A DNA stretch of 5,133 nt from an uncultured Lachnospiraceae bacterium (GTDB lineage: Bacteria > Bacillota_A > Clostridia > Lachnospirales > Lachnospiraceae). Under the pieces are notes generated by a model. It was not told where the DNA came from. It made no database searches and was given only the letters and a program-made list of their open reading frames with translations. Below are positions 1-5,133 of this stretch, piece by piece; positions within the stretch are counted from its first letter, which is position 1, and the number at the start of each line of letters is the position of its first letter. A program made the position numbers and the translations under genes. The stretch lies in the NCBI GenBank assembly GCA_900556645.1, contig USPJ01000119.1, forward strand, positions 1 to 5,133, given 5' to 3'.

Positions 1-1106
1 GCATGACCGGATACATGGGCATCCTGGAAGATAACATCTGCTCCCTTCTGGAACAGTTCATTGATAACATGGGAAACCGCTTTCTCATTTCCCGGTATCG
101 GGTTAGAACTGAAAATAATGGTATCCTTTGGTTTAATGGTAATCTTCTTATGGGTTCCATTTGCCATACGGGACAAGGCAGCCATGGATTCTCCCTGACT
201 TCCCGTGGTAATCAGAACTGTCTTTTCATCCGGGTAATTGCGAAGCTGCTCTGTCTCCACCAATGTGTTCTCCGGTATTTTCAAATATCCCAATTCAGAT
301 GCGGTAGAAATGATATTTACCATACTTCTTCCTTCCACCGCTACTTTTCTGCCAAATTTTTCTGCGGAATTGATAATCTGCTGCACACGGTCCACGTTGG
401 ATGCAAAGGTGGCAATGATAATACGGGTATTCTTATGCTCGGAAAAGATATTGTCAAAGGTAGTACCCACGGTCTTCTCTGACATGGTAAAGCCCGGACG
501 CTCTGCATTGGTACTGTCACACATCAACGCCAGCACACCTTTTTTTCCAATCTCACCAAATCTCTGTAAGTCGATGGCATCACCGAATACCGGCGTATAA
601 TCCACCTTAAAGTCTCCGGTGTGCACCACAATACCTGCCGGAGAATAGATAGCAAGAGCTGCCGCATCCTGAATACTGTGATTTGTCTTGATGAATTCCA
701 CACGGAAACAGCCCAGATTAATGTGCTGTCCGTATTTTACCACCTTGCGTTTTACCTTGGTCAGCATATTGTGCTCACGCAGCTTATGCTCGATAATACC
801 TAAAGTCAGCTTTGTGGCATAGATTGGCACATTGATTTCCTTTAAAACATATGGGATTGCTCCAATGTGATCCTCATGTCCATGAGTAATAAAAAAGCCT
901 TTTACTTTATCAATATTTTCCTTTAAATATGTGATATCCGGGATAACCAAATCAATTCCCAGCATATCATCTTCAGGAAATGACAAACCGCAGTCCACCA
1001 CAATAATACTGTCTTCATATTCAAAGGCAGTAATGTTCATTCCAATCTGTTCCAATCCTCCCAATGGAATGATTTTCAATTTTGAGTTTTTCTTTTTTTT
1101 CAACAT
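1..1106 (-). CDS. rnj: Ribonuclease J, N-terminal two thirds (3' end beyond left edge)
   Basis: RNase J is a zinc-dependent cytoplasmic nuclease with 5'-3' exonuclease and endonuclease activity, used in mRNA decay and rRNA 5' maturation. I translated 368 complete codons. A short Lys-rich N-terminus leads into the metallo-beta-lactamase core, with the metal motif HGHEDH at residues 75-80, a His at about 143 (NHSI) and an Asp at about 165 (HTGDFK). The beta-CASP part follows, with CDSTNAERPGFTMSE, FASNVDRVQQ, TGSQGESMAALSRMANGTH and FSSNPIPGNE. The window ends just inside the HVSGHA motif, whose His is residue 368. Bacillus RNase J1 has about 555 residues, so about 190 are missing, including the last metal ligand and the C-terminal domain. 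What is present shows no frameshift or missing key residue. The gene begins 12 bp after the Fur-family stop codon and is the last operon member visible. J1 and J2 paralogues cannot be told apart here. Confidence 0.95.
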   Translation of the reverse strand, partial: MLKKKKNSKLKIIPLGGLEQIGMNITAFEYEDSIIVVDCGLSFPEDDMLGIDLVIPDITYLKENIDKVKGFFITHGHEDHIGAIPYVLKEINVPIYATKLTLGIIEHKLREHNMLTKVKRKVVKYGQHINLGCFRVEFIKTNHSIQDAAALAIYSPAGIVVHTGDFKVDYTPVFGDAIDLQRFGEIGKKGVLALMCDSTNAERPGFTMSEKTVGTTFDNIFSEHKNTRIIIATFASNVDRVQQIINSAEKFGRKVAVEGRSMVNIISTASELGYLKIPENTLVETEQLRNYPDEKTVLITTGSQGESMAALSRMANGTHKKITIKPKDTIIFSSNPIPGNEKAVSHVINELFQKGADVIFQDAHVSGH

Positions 1107-1110
1107 AATT

Positions 1111-1115
1111 CCTCC
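1111..1115 (-). promoter_or_regulatory. Ribosome binding site of RNase J
   Basis: A perfect GGAGG on the minus strand lies 4 bases upstream of the ATG at 1106-1104, a short but workable spacing. It decides the start: a second ATG at 1117-1115 overlaps this motif but is out of frame with RNase J. The site sits in the 12 bp gap after the Fur-family stop codon, so ribosomes finishing that gene could re-initiate here. Confidence 0.7.
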
Positions 1116-1118
1116 ATG

Positions 1119-1574
1119 CTATTTTTTATTCCGTTTCTTCAAACAGTCTTTACAATAGCCATAGAGCTTAACTTCATGATCTATCACTTGAAAAGATACC
1201 GTATCATAGATCTTTTGTTCTAATTCTTCCAATAAATCATCCCGAAAAGAAATGACTTTTTTGCATTCTTTACACACTAAATGATGATGACGGTGCTGCT
1301 CCACATCTGCTTCCAGTTTTCCAATCTCATAACGTGTGCATCCGTCACCAAAACTGATACTCTCAATCAAATTAAGGCTCAATAGCAATTGTATGTTCCG
1401 ATAGACCGTAGCCAATCCGATACCCGGAAATTCCGCCTTGATGCTATCATATATTTCTTCCACAGTCAGATGCCTGTCCTCACTATCCGCCAAAGCTTCC
1501 AGAATCAAAATTCTCTGGTTTGTTGCCTTGAGACCCTTTTCACGCAAAAGGCTCTTCCAATCGTTCTGGTTCAT
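1119..1574 (-). CDS. Fur-family metal-dependent transcriptional repressor
   Basis: This is a 151-residue cytoplasmic dimeric DNA-binding regulator, of normal length for the Fur/PerR/Zur family. The N-terminal winged helix covers about residues 1-85, with LKATNQRILIL and the recognition-helix motif GLATVYRNIQLL at 53-64. The dimerisation part has the His-rich HRHHHLVC and two CxxC pairs, Cys101/Cys104 and Cys141/Cys144, which should hold a structural zinc. Candidate regulatory metal ligands are His35, Glu83 and the 94-98 histidines. PerR-type proteins carry Asp where this one has Glu83, and also Asp five residues after the second Cys of the first pair, where this one has Ser109. It therefore looks less like a classical PerR, and whether it senses iron, peroxide or zinc is open. 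The start is supported by an AGGTG motif at 1584-1580. It lies 26 bp downstream of the DUF1292 gene and 12 bp before RNase J, so is probably co-transcribed with both. I found no convincing Fur/PerR box beside it. Confidence 0.92.
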   Translation of the reverse strand: MNQNDWKSLLREKGLKATNQRILILEALADSEDRHLTVEEIYDSIKAEFPGIGLATVYRNIQLLLSLNLIESISFGDGCTRYEIGKLEADVEQHRHHHLVCKECKKVISFRDDLLEELEQKIYDTVSFQVIDHEVKLYGYCKDCLKKRNKK

Positions 1575-1600
1575 ATTTTCACCTGCCTGTTAAAGTCCAA

Positions 1601-1864
1601 TTAAAATTCTAAGCTGGCTTCATCGCCAATCAGCTCTGAAAACACCTTTGCCACTGCGTTCAGCTCTGCTTCCTCTTCTACAATCTCATACAGGGCGTCT
1701 GCATCCTGACTCTGTGATATATCCTTTAAAATCAATGCGTCTGTGTCCCCTGTCTCATCTACTGTAACTAACAGATAATCTACATTACTGATTCTCGTCT
1801 GTTCCAATACATAGAAATCTATGTAAGTGTTTGACTCTTCGTCAAAAAATTGTACTGTCTCCAT
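1601..1864 (-). CDS. DUF1292 family protein (YrzB-like)
   Basis: This is a small, strongly acidic protein of 87 residues with no signal peptide, membrane segment or cysteine. The N-terminal half (METVQFFDEESNTYIDFYVLEQT) and the later DYLLVTV and DALILKDI stretches alternate as expected for a beta-rich fold. The C-terminal half is rich in Glu and Ala (EIVEEEAELNAVAKVF). The sequence and its place directly after ruvX match the DUF1292 family, which in Bacillus includes YrzB in the order yrzL-yrrK-yrzB. No biochemical role is established for this family as far as I know, and none should be assumed. An AGGG motif at 1875-1872 lies 7 bases before the ATG, a weaker ribosome site than those of ruvX or RNase J. 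The gene starts 14 bp after the ruvX stop codon and is clearly inside the operon. Confidence 0.9.
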   Translation of the reverse strand: METVQFFDEESNTYIDFYVLEQTRISNVDYLLVTVDETGDTDALILKDISQSQDADALYEIVEEEAELNAVAKVFSELIGDEASLEF

Positions 1865-1878
1865 TATTTTTCCCTATT

Positions 1879-2325
1879 CTATTCTTTCTTATTCTCTTCT
1901 TTCTGAAAAAGCTGTGCATCCAGATATCCCTGCAAAATAAAAACTGCTGCCAGCTTATCCACATGATTCTTCCTGTCTTCTCTGCGGATACCGCCTTCCA
2001 TCATTGCATGCTCTGCGGACACTGTTGTCAGCCGTTCATCCCATAGAGTTACCGGCAGTCCGGTTCTTCTCTCCAACATTTCCTTAAATTCCAAGGTCTT
2101 CTGACACCTCTCGCCCTCCGTGTGATTCATATTCCTTGGATATCCCAAAACAATCTCTGTCACCTCATATTCTGCAATCAGTTCTTCAATTCTCGCCAGA
2201 GTCCTCCGCAGTTTCTTGGGAGACTCTCTTCGGATAATCTCGATTCCCTGTGCCGTAATTCCAAGTGGGTCGCTTACCGCCACCCCTACGGTCTTCGAAC
2301 CGTAATCCAGTCCGATACTTCTCAT
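1879..2325 (-). CDS. ruvX: RuvX/YqgF family RNase H-like nuclease
   Basis: The YqgF family is widely conserved in bacteria. It has been linked to 5' end maturation of pre-16S rRNA and was earlier annotated as a putative Holliday junction resolvase. This 148-residue protein has the usual length and all the hallmarks: [15 protein letters not shown] at residues 5-19 with the first catalytic Asp at 7, IVLGYPRNM at 58-66, [12 protein letters not shown] at 94-105 with Glu97, and [17 protein letters not shown] at 120-136 with Asp123. These three acidic residues should form the RNase H-fold metal site. The C-terminus is a charged tail (QKEENKKE). The start is fixed by a strong GGAGG at 2334-2330, 4 bases before the ATG. 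The gene begins 13 bp after the ireB stop, an arrangement conserved in many Firmicutes. I prefer the rRNA maturation role over the resolvase label, but that is family knowledge and not visible here. Confidence 0.95.
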   Translation of the reverse strand: MRSIGLDYGSKTVGVAVSDPLGITAQGIEIIRRESPKKLRRTLARIEELIAEYEVTEIVLGYPRNMNHTEGERCQKTLEFKEMLERRTGLPVTLWDERLTTVSAEHAMMEGGIRREDRKNHVDKLAAVFILQGYLDAQLFQKEENKKE

Positions 2326-2338
2326 AGTTCCTCCGTCC

Positions 2339-2602
2339 CTATTCCCACGAATGGTTGTTGATATATTCCTTGAGAAGCTCTTCTACCAGCTCGTCACGTT
2401 CCACTTTCATAATCAGGCTTCTGGCATTCCGATGACTGGTAATATAAGTAGGATCTCCCGACATAATATAACCTACCATCTGGTTTACCGGATTGTATCC
2501 TTTCTCGGATAGTGCATGATATACCAGTTTGATGACATCCTTGACCTTCATCTGTGGTTCTTTCTGTACTTTGAAGTATTGAGTATTGTTTAAATCCTGC
2601 AT
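2339..2602 (-). CDS. ireB: IreB family regulatory phosphoprotein (UPF0297/DUF965)
   Basis: IreB is a small cytoplasmic protein described in Enterococcus faecalis as a substrate of the PASTA-domain Ser/Thr kinase IreK and as a regulator of cephalosporin resistance. This 87-residue copy is full length and carries the family signature [35 protein letters not shown] at about residues 31-65, then an acidic helical end ([15 protein letters not shown]). The N-terminus [12 protein letters not shown] has a threonine at position 7, where the enterococcal protein has one of its two phosphorylated threonines. Position 4 is Leu instead of Thr. An AAGGA at 2616-2612 lies 9 bases before the ATG. It is the first gene after the promoter at 2650-2678 and is followed within 13 bp by ruvX, as in Bacillus yrzL-yrrK. 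Identity is confident; the kinase partner is outside the window and its role here is inferred. Confidence 0.94.
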   Translation of the reverse strand: MQDLNNTQYFKVQKEPQMKVKDVIKLVYHALSEKGYNPVNQMVGYIMSGDPTYITSHRNARSLIMKVERDELVEELLKEYINNHSWE

Positions 2603-2649
2603 TTTTTCACGTCCTTATTGCTCTTTCGTTCCCATGTCTGTCACTCATT

Positions 2650-2678
2650 ATTTTAATATATCCCCTGTTAAAATTCAA
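2650..2678 (-). promoter_or_regulatory. Candidate sigma-A promoter of the ireB-ruvX-DUF1292-fur-rnj operon
   Basis: On the minus strand, TTGAAT (2678-2673) and TAAAAT (2655-2650) are separated by exactly 17 bases, each box matching the sigma-A consensus at five of six positions. The -35 box lies inside the last codons of mtaB and the -10 box in the 65 bp gap before ireB. A start site about 7 bases downstream, near 2643, would give a 5' leader of about 40 bases. No terminator hairpin separates mtaB from ireB, so read-through from mtaB may also supply the operon. This is read by eye, without experimental support. Confidence 0.6.
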
Positions 2679-3975
2679 CCATAAGATATACTTGCTCTGT
2701 CAATGCTCTTTCTATTCTGCCCTTTACCAACTGATTGGATAAATTCTTCTCTGATTTTACCGCTACCTTCACATATTCCTTGGTAAATCCCACATAATAG
2801 GTGACTCCGTCAATGACAGTCTCTTCCTCTAAAAGCACCTCTGTCTCTTTTCCCAGATAGTACTCTCTGAACTCCCGGGACATCTTTTTCTCCAGCTCTA
2901 AAAGCTCATTACTTCTTTCGGTTTTCACCGTTTCCGGTATCTGCCCCGGCATTTTTGCGGCCTTTGTACCTTCTCTTTTGGAATATTTAAAGATATGCAT
3001 CTCATAAAAATGAATCTCTTCCAGATATTTTTTCGTCTGCAAAAATTCTTCTTCACTTTCCTGTGGGAATCCCACAATCACATCCGTGGTAATTGCCGGA
3101 TGGTCAAAATATTTTCTTAAAAGTTCACAACCCTTTTGATATTCCGCTGTATTATATTTCCGGTTCATCCGCCGCAAGGTGGCATCGCAGCCGCTTTGCA
3201 AAGACAGATGGAAATGAGGGCAGATTTTGGGCAACTCTGCCAACCGTTTTGCAAACTCTTCAGTTACAATCTTCGGTTCCAAAGACCCCAGACGGATTCT
3301 GGCTATGCCCTCAATCCTATGGACTTCCTCAATTAAATGCAACAGAGAATCCCCAATATCCACTCCGTAGGAGCTGAGATGGATTCCTGTAAGCACTACT
3401 TCCTGATAGCCGTTCTCTGCAAGCTGTCTTATCTCTTTTAACACATCTTCCCGTTTCCGGCTTCGCACCCTTCCCCTTGCATAAGGAATAATACAGTAGC
3501 TGCAAAACTGATTACATCCGTCCTGCACCTTGATAAATGCCCGTGTGTGCTCTGCGGTCCGATTTAAGGAAAGCTCTTCGTACGCTTCCCCTGCATCATT
3601 GATATCTATCATGGCTTTTACTTTTTGCTGCTTTGAAAAATATTCTTCCAACTGCTGTATCAGCTCATGTTTTTTGTTATTTCCGATAATAATATCAATG
3701 GTTTCATCCACCGCTCCCCGCTCTGCGGCAGTCTGCACATAACAGCCCGCCGCCACAATTACCGCTTGGGAATTCTGTTTTTTTGCCCGGTGAATCATCT
3801 GGCGGGACTTGCGGTCTGCCATATTGGTTACGGAACAGGTATTGATAATATAGACATCTGCCTGCTCCTGAAAAGGTACAATCTCGTATCCTGCCTGCTC
3901 CAACATCTGCTGCATGGCTTCTGTCTCATAAGAATTTACTTTGCATCCTAAATTGTGTAATGCTGCTTTTCTCAT
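2668..3975 (-). CDS. mtaB: MtaB-type tRNA t6A37 methylthiotransferase
   Basis: MtaB (Bacillus YqeV type) is a radical-SAM enzyme that adds a methylthio group to t6A at position 37 of tRNAs reading ANN codons, giving ms2t6A. The chosen start gives 435 residues, normal for the family. The N-terminal methylthiotransferase domain has HNLGCKVNSYETE with Cys11, NTCSVT with Cys47 and AAGCYVQ with Cys78, which bind one 4Fe-4S cluster. The radical-SAM domain has CNQFCSYC (Cys154, 158, 161) for the second cluster, followed by IIPYARGRVRSR, LTGIHLSSYG, RLGSLEP, HLSLQSGCDATLRRMNR and TDVIVGFPQE. A C-terminal TRAM-like RNA-binding segment covers about residues 372-435. The ATG at 3975-3973 is preferred over an in-frame ATG at 4029: it has an AAGGA ribosome site, and the family similarity begins exactly there. 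No clear promoter was found upstream. MiaB and RimO are less likely given the NLGCKVN opening. Confidence 0.94.
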   Translation of the reverse strand: MRKAALHNLGCKVNSYETEAMQQMLEQAGYEIVPFQEQADVYIINTCSVTNMADRKSRQMIHRAKKQNSQAVIVAAGCYVQTAAERGAVDETIDIIIGNNKKHELIQQLEEYFSKQQKVKAMIDINDAGEAYEELSLNRTAEHTRAFIKVQDGCNQFCSYCIIPYARGRVRSRKREDVLKEIRQLAENGYQEVVLTGIHLSSYGVDIGDSLLHLIEEVHRIEGIARIRLGSLEPKIVTEEFAKRLAELPKICPHFHLSLQSGCDATLRRMNRKYNTAEYQKGCELLRKYFDHPAITTDVIVGFPQESEEEFLQTKKYLEEIHFYEMHIFKYSKREGTKAAKMPGQIPETVKTERSNELLELEKKMSREFREYYLGKETEVLLEEETVIDGVTYYVGFTKEYVKVAVKSEKNLSNQLVKGRIERALTEQVYLMVEF

Positions 3976-3980
3976 ACTTT

Positions 3981-3987
3981 TTCCTTC
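3981..3987 (-). promoter_or_regulatory. Ribosome binding site that decides the mtaB start
   Basis: GAAGGAA on the minus strand lies about 5-7 bases before the ATG at 3975-3973. An in-frame ATG at 4029-4027 would add 18 residues (MFKCNLFKEKSQQSEGKS) that look unlike the start of any methylthiotransferase I know, and no good ribosome site precedes it. The downstream ATG is therefore the better start. Confidence 0.65.
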
Positions 3988-3993
3988 GCTCTG

Positions 3994-4022
3994 TTGACTT
4001 TTTTCCTTAAAAAGATTACACT
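3994..4022 (+). promoter_or_regulatory. Sigma-A promoter of the HPr-like gene
   Basis: TTGACT (3994-3999) and TACACT (4017-4022) are separated by 17 bases, with five of six and four of six consensus matches. Transcription would start near 4029 and give a 5' leader of about 30 bases. The spacer is A/T rich. No sequence resembling a catabolite-responsive element was seen between the promoter and the gene. The boxes lie upstream of mtaB on the other strand, so the two divergent genes share this 83 bp control region. Confidence 0.7.
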
Positions 4023-4043
4023 TAAACAAACACTAATAGTACC

Positions 4044-4051
4044 AAGGGAGG
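4044..4051 (+). promoter_or_regulatory. Strong ribosome binding site of the HPr-like gene
   Basis: AAGGGAGG lies 7 bases before the ATG at 4059, close to the full anti-Shine-Dalgarno complement. Together with the good promoter it suggests high expression, as is usual for HPr-type proteins. Confidence 0.75.
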
Positions 4052-4058
4052 TCTATCT

Positions 4059-4295
4059 ATGAAAACAGTACAAATTTCTTTAAACTCCATTGATAAGGTA
4101 AAATCATTCGTAAATGCAATCACACAGTTTGAATTTGATTTTGATTTGATTTCCGGAAGATATGTGATTGACGCAAAATCTATTATGGGTATCTTCTCTT
4201 TGGATTTATCCAAACCGATTGATTTGGCAATTCACACCACTTCCGAAGACGAAGTCGATTCTATCATGGAAATCTTAAAACCTTATCTTGTATAA
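4059..4295 (+). CDS. HPr-like protein lacking the phosphocarrier histidine
   Basis: HPr is the small phosphocarrier of the sugar phosphotransferase system (PTS): His15 relays phosphate from enzyme I to EIIA, and in Firmicutes Ser46 is phosphorylated by HPrK for catabolite control. This 78-residue protein has HPr length and the Ser46 region clearly preserved as DAKSIMGIFSLDL (Ser41; compare KSIMGVMSLG in Bacillus HPr). The active-site motif GIHARPA is absent. The matching stretch is NSIDKVKSF, apparently two residues shorter, with Asp12 near the His position and no Arg equivalent. It therefore cannot act as an ordinary PTS phosphocarrier. By analogy with Bacillus Crh, which also lacks His15 and keeps Ser46, a regulatory role through serine phosphorylation is plausible but unproven. 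The gene has its own promoter, ribosome site and terminator and no PTS gene beside it. Reading frame and expression signals are intact, so it is not a pseudogene. Confidence 0.88.
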   Translation: MKTVQISLNSIDKVKSFVNAITQFEFDFDLISGRYVIDAKSIMGIFSLDLSKPIDLAIHTTSEDEVDSIMEILKPYLV

Positions 4296-4309
4296 TACAA
4301 ATGATTTTG

Positions 4310-4337
4310 AAAGAGGATGTTACCATCCTCTTTTTTT
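4310..4337 (+). terminator. Intrinsic terminator of the HPr-like gene
   Basis: A perfect 10 bp stem, AAAGAGGATG (4310-4319) with CATCCTCTTT (4324-4333), encloses a TTAC loop, and the T run extends from 4331 to 4337. It begins 14 bp after the stop codon at 4293-4295. On the minus strand the same hairpin lies about 23 bp after the thiI stop but is followed by TTTCAAAA, a poorer T tract, so termination of thiI here is possible but weaker. Confidence 0.9.
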
Positions 4338-4360
4338 GTGGGAATAATTGGATTTCCACC

Positions 4361-5133
4361 TTATTGAATGTGTAAAACCTCTGTGGTCTCTATGGCTGTC
4401 TGTACCAGTTCATCTATCTTTTCCTCTAAGCGTTTCTCCGAACATTTGATTACATTGATATTCGGCTTTGTCACCGGATGCTTTGCCACAAAGATGGTGC
4501 AGCAATCCTCAAATGGCTGAATAGAAGTCTCATAGGTATCAATCTTTTCTGAGATGGTTACAATCTCCTGCTTGTCCATTCCAATCAAAGGACGGTAAAC
4601 CGGAAGGGTACACACCTCATTGGTTGCCGCTAAGGACTGCATGGTCTGGCTTGCCACCTGTCCGATACTTTCTCCGGTAATCAGTCCCAGACACTTATTT
4701 TCCTTTGCGAAATGCTCTGCAATTTTCATCATATAACGCCGCATGATGATGGTCAGCTCGTCATGTGGACATTTCTCATAGATATATAACTGAATGTCTG
4801 TAAAGTTAACCACATGCAAATCAATAGGACCTGCATATTTCGCCACTAATTTTGCCAAATCCACTACCTTCTGTTTTGCACGCTCACTGGTATAAGGCGG
4901 TGCATGGAAATAAGTGGCATCGATTTTTACACCACGTTTTGCAATCATGTAACCTGCCACCGGGCTGTCGATTCCGCCGGATAACAACAGCATGGCTTTT
5001 CCGTTGGTTCCCACCGGCATTCCTCCCGGTCCCGGAATCTCCTGGGAATAAATATTAATCTGATTTCGGATTTCCACATGGATTTTGATGTCTGGATTGT
5101 GTACATCTACCTTCATCTGAGGATAGGCATCTA
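4361..5133 (-). CDS. thiI: ThiI tRNA 4-thiouridine synthetase, C-terminal part (5' end beyond right edge)
   Basis: ThiI adenylates uridine-8 of tRNA and receives sulfur from a cysteine desulfurase to make 4-thiouridine; in some bacteria it also supplies sulfur for the thiamine thiazole. The 256 residues seen start inside the THUMP region (DAYPQMKVDVHNPDIKIHVEIR). The ATG at 5116 is internal, because the frame stays open to the edge and the similarity continues upstream. The PP-loop SGGIDS, which binds ATP, is at about 4981-4964, followed by DATYFHAPPYTSERA. Then come GLITGESIGQVASQT, CTLPVYRPLIGMDKQEIV and FEDCCTIFVAKHPVTKP, whose cysteines mark the likely catalytic Cys of the adenylation domain (Cys344 in E. 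coli). The protein ends about 45 residues later, without the rhodanese domain of E. coli ThiI, as is usual in Firmicutes. About 135-145 N-terminal residues are missing. It is convergent with the HPr-like gene. Confidence 0.95.
   Translation of the reverse strand, partial: DAYPQMKVDVHNPDIKIHVEIRNQINIYSQEIPGPGGMPVGTNGKAMLLLSGGIDSPVAGYMIAKRGVKIDATYFHAPPYTSERAKQKVVDLAKLVAKYAGPIDLHVVNFTDIQLYIYEKCPHDELTIIMRRYMMKIAEHFAKENKCLGLITGESIGQVASQTMQSLAATNEVCTLPVYRPLIGMDKQEIVTISEKIDTYETSIQPFEDCCTIFVAKHPVTKPNINVIKCSEKRLEEKIDELVQTAIETTEVLHIQ

Noticed and set aside
3..1158. Several plus-strand open frames (3-482, 238-600, 621-803, 931-1158)
   Set aside because: They lie opposite the RNase J gene, whose minus-strand frame is open throughout and has all the family motifs. 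The plus-strand translations show no recognisable domain and lack convincing ribosome sites.
1578..1612. Possible Fur/PerR box (minus-strand TTAGAATTTTAATTG) upstream of the Fur-family gene, as an autoregulatory site
   Set aside because: By eye it matches only about 9 of 14 positions of the PerR-type consensus and mostly in one half-site, and it overlaps the end of the DUF1292 coding region. In A/T-rich DNA this is within chance.
2607..2648. 13-codon minus-strand mini-ORF ([13 protein letters not shown]) just before ireB, considered as a leader peptide
   Set aside because: Its ATG at 2648 would lie upstream of the transcription start expected from the -10 box, it has no ribosome site, and no attenuator hairpin follows.
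3093..3951. Plus-strand open frames opposite mtaB (3093-3377, 3136-3336, 3530-3742, 3667-3951)
   Set aside because: They are shadows of a well-conserved radical-SAM enzyme. Their Cys- and His-rich look comes from the complementary strand of the mtaB codons.
3976..4058. A minus-strand promoter for mtaB in the divergent intergenic region
   Set aside because: I tested TTGGTA, TACTAT and TAATCT as boxes; none pair with an acceptable partner at 16-18 base spacing. mtaB must have a promoter, but I cannot place it from sequence alone.
4022..4213. 63-codon minus-strand frame opposite the HPr-like gene
   Set aside because: No homology is recognised and no ribosome site was seen. The plus strand has a full expression unit with a clear HPr-like translation.
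1..5133. A hidden mobile element, CRISPR array, toxin-antitoxin pair, riboswitch or novel defence system
   Set aside because: All the coding space is taken by recognisable chromosomal families, with gaps of at most 83 bp. No terminal repeats, spacer arrays or compositional breaks were visible.

Overview
The window looks like an ordinary chromosomal housekeeping segment of a low-to-mid G+C anaerobic Firmicute, most likely a member of the Lachnospiraceae (Clostridia). The reasons are the gene order IreB - RuvX - DUF1292 - Fur-family - RNase J, the strong GGAGG-type ribosome binding sites, a ThiI without a rhodanese tail, and an HPr-like protein of a kind I recall from that family. This assignment comes from protein character and gene order, not from any database search.

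Layout. Positions 1-2602 hold five tightly packed genes on the minus strand, with 12-26 bp gaps. Read in transcription order from right to left they are ireB (2602-2339), ruvX (2325-1879), a DUF1292 protein (1864-1601), a Fur-family metalloregulator (1574-1119) and the first two thirds of a ribonuclease J (1106 to the left edge). A good candidate sigma-A promoter for this operon sits at 2650-2678, partly inside the 3' end of the upstream gene mtaB (3975-2668, minus). An 83 bp divergent intergenic region separates mtaB from a small plus-strand gene (4059-4295) for an HPr-like protein. That gene has its own near-consensus promoter, a strong RBS and an intrinsic terminator, so it looks monocistronic. 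At the right edge, on the minus strand, is the 3' two thirds of thiI (5133-4361), convergent with the HPr-like gene.

Functions. Much of the window concerns RNA: MtaB and ThiI modify tRNA, RuvX is an RNase H-fold nuclease linked to 16S rRNA 5' maturation, and RNase J processes rRNA and mRNA. IreB is a substrate of PASTA-domain Ser/Thr kinases, and the Fur-family protein is a metal-dependent repressor.

No mobile element, CRISPR array, RNA gene, riboswitch or defence system was seen. No gene-free stretch exceeds 300 bp; the longest is the 83 bp region at 3976-4058. The most interesting item is the HPr-like protein. It has lost the catalytic histidine of PTS phosphotransfer but keeps the regulatory serine motif, which suggests a Crh-like regulatory role rather than sugar transport.
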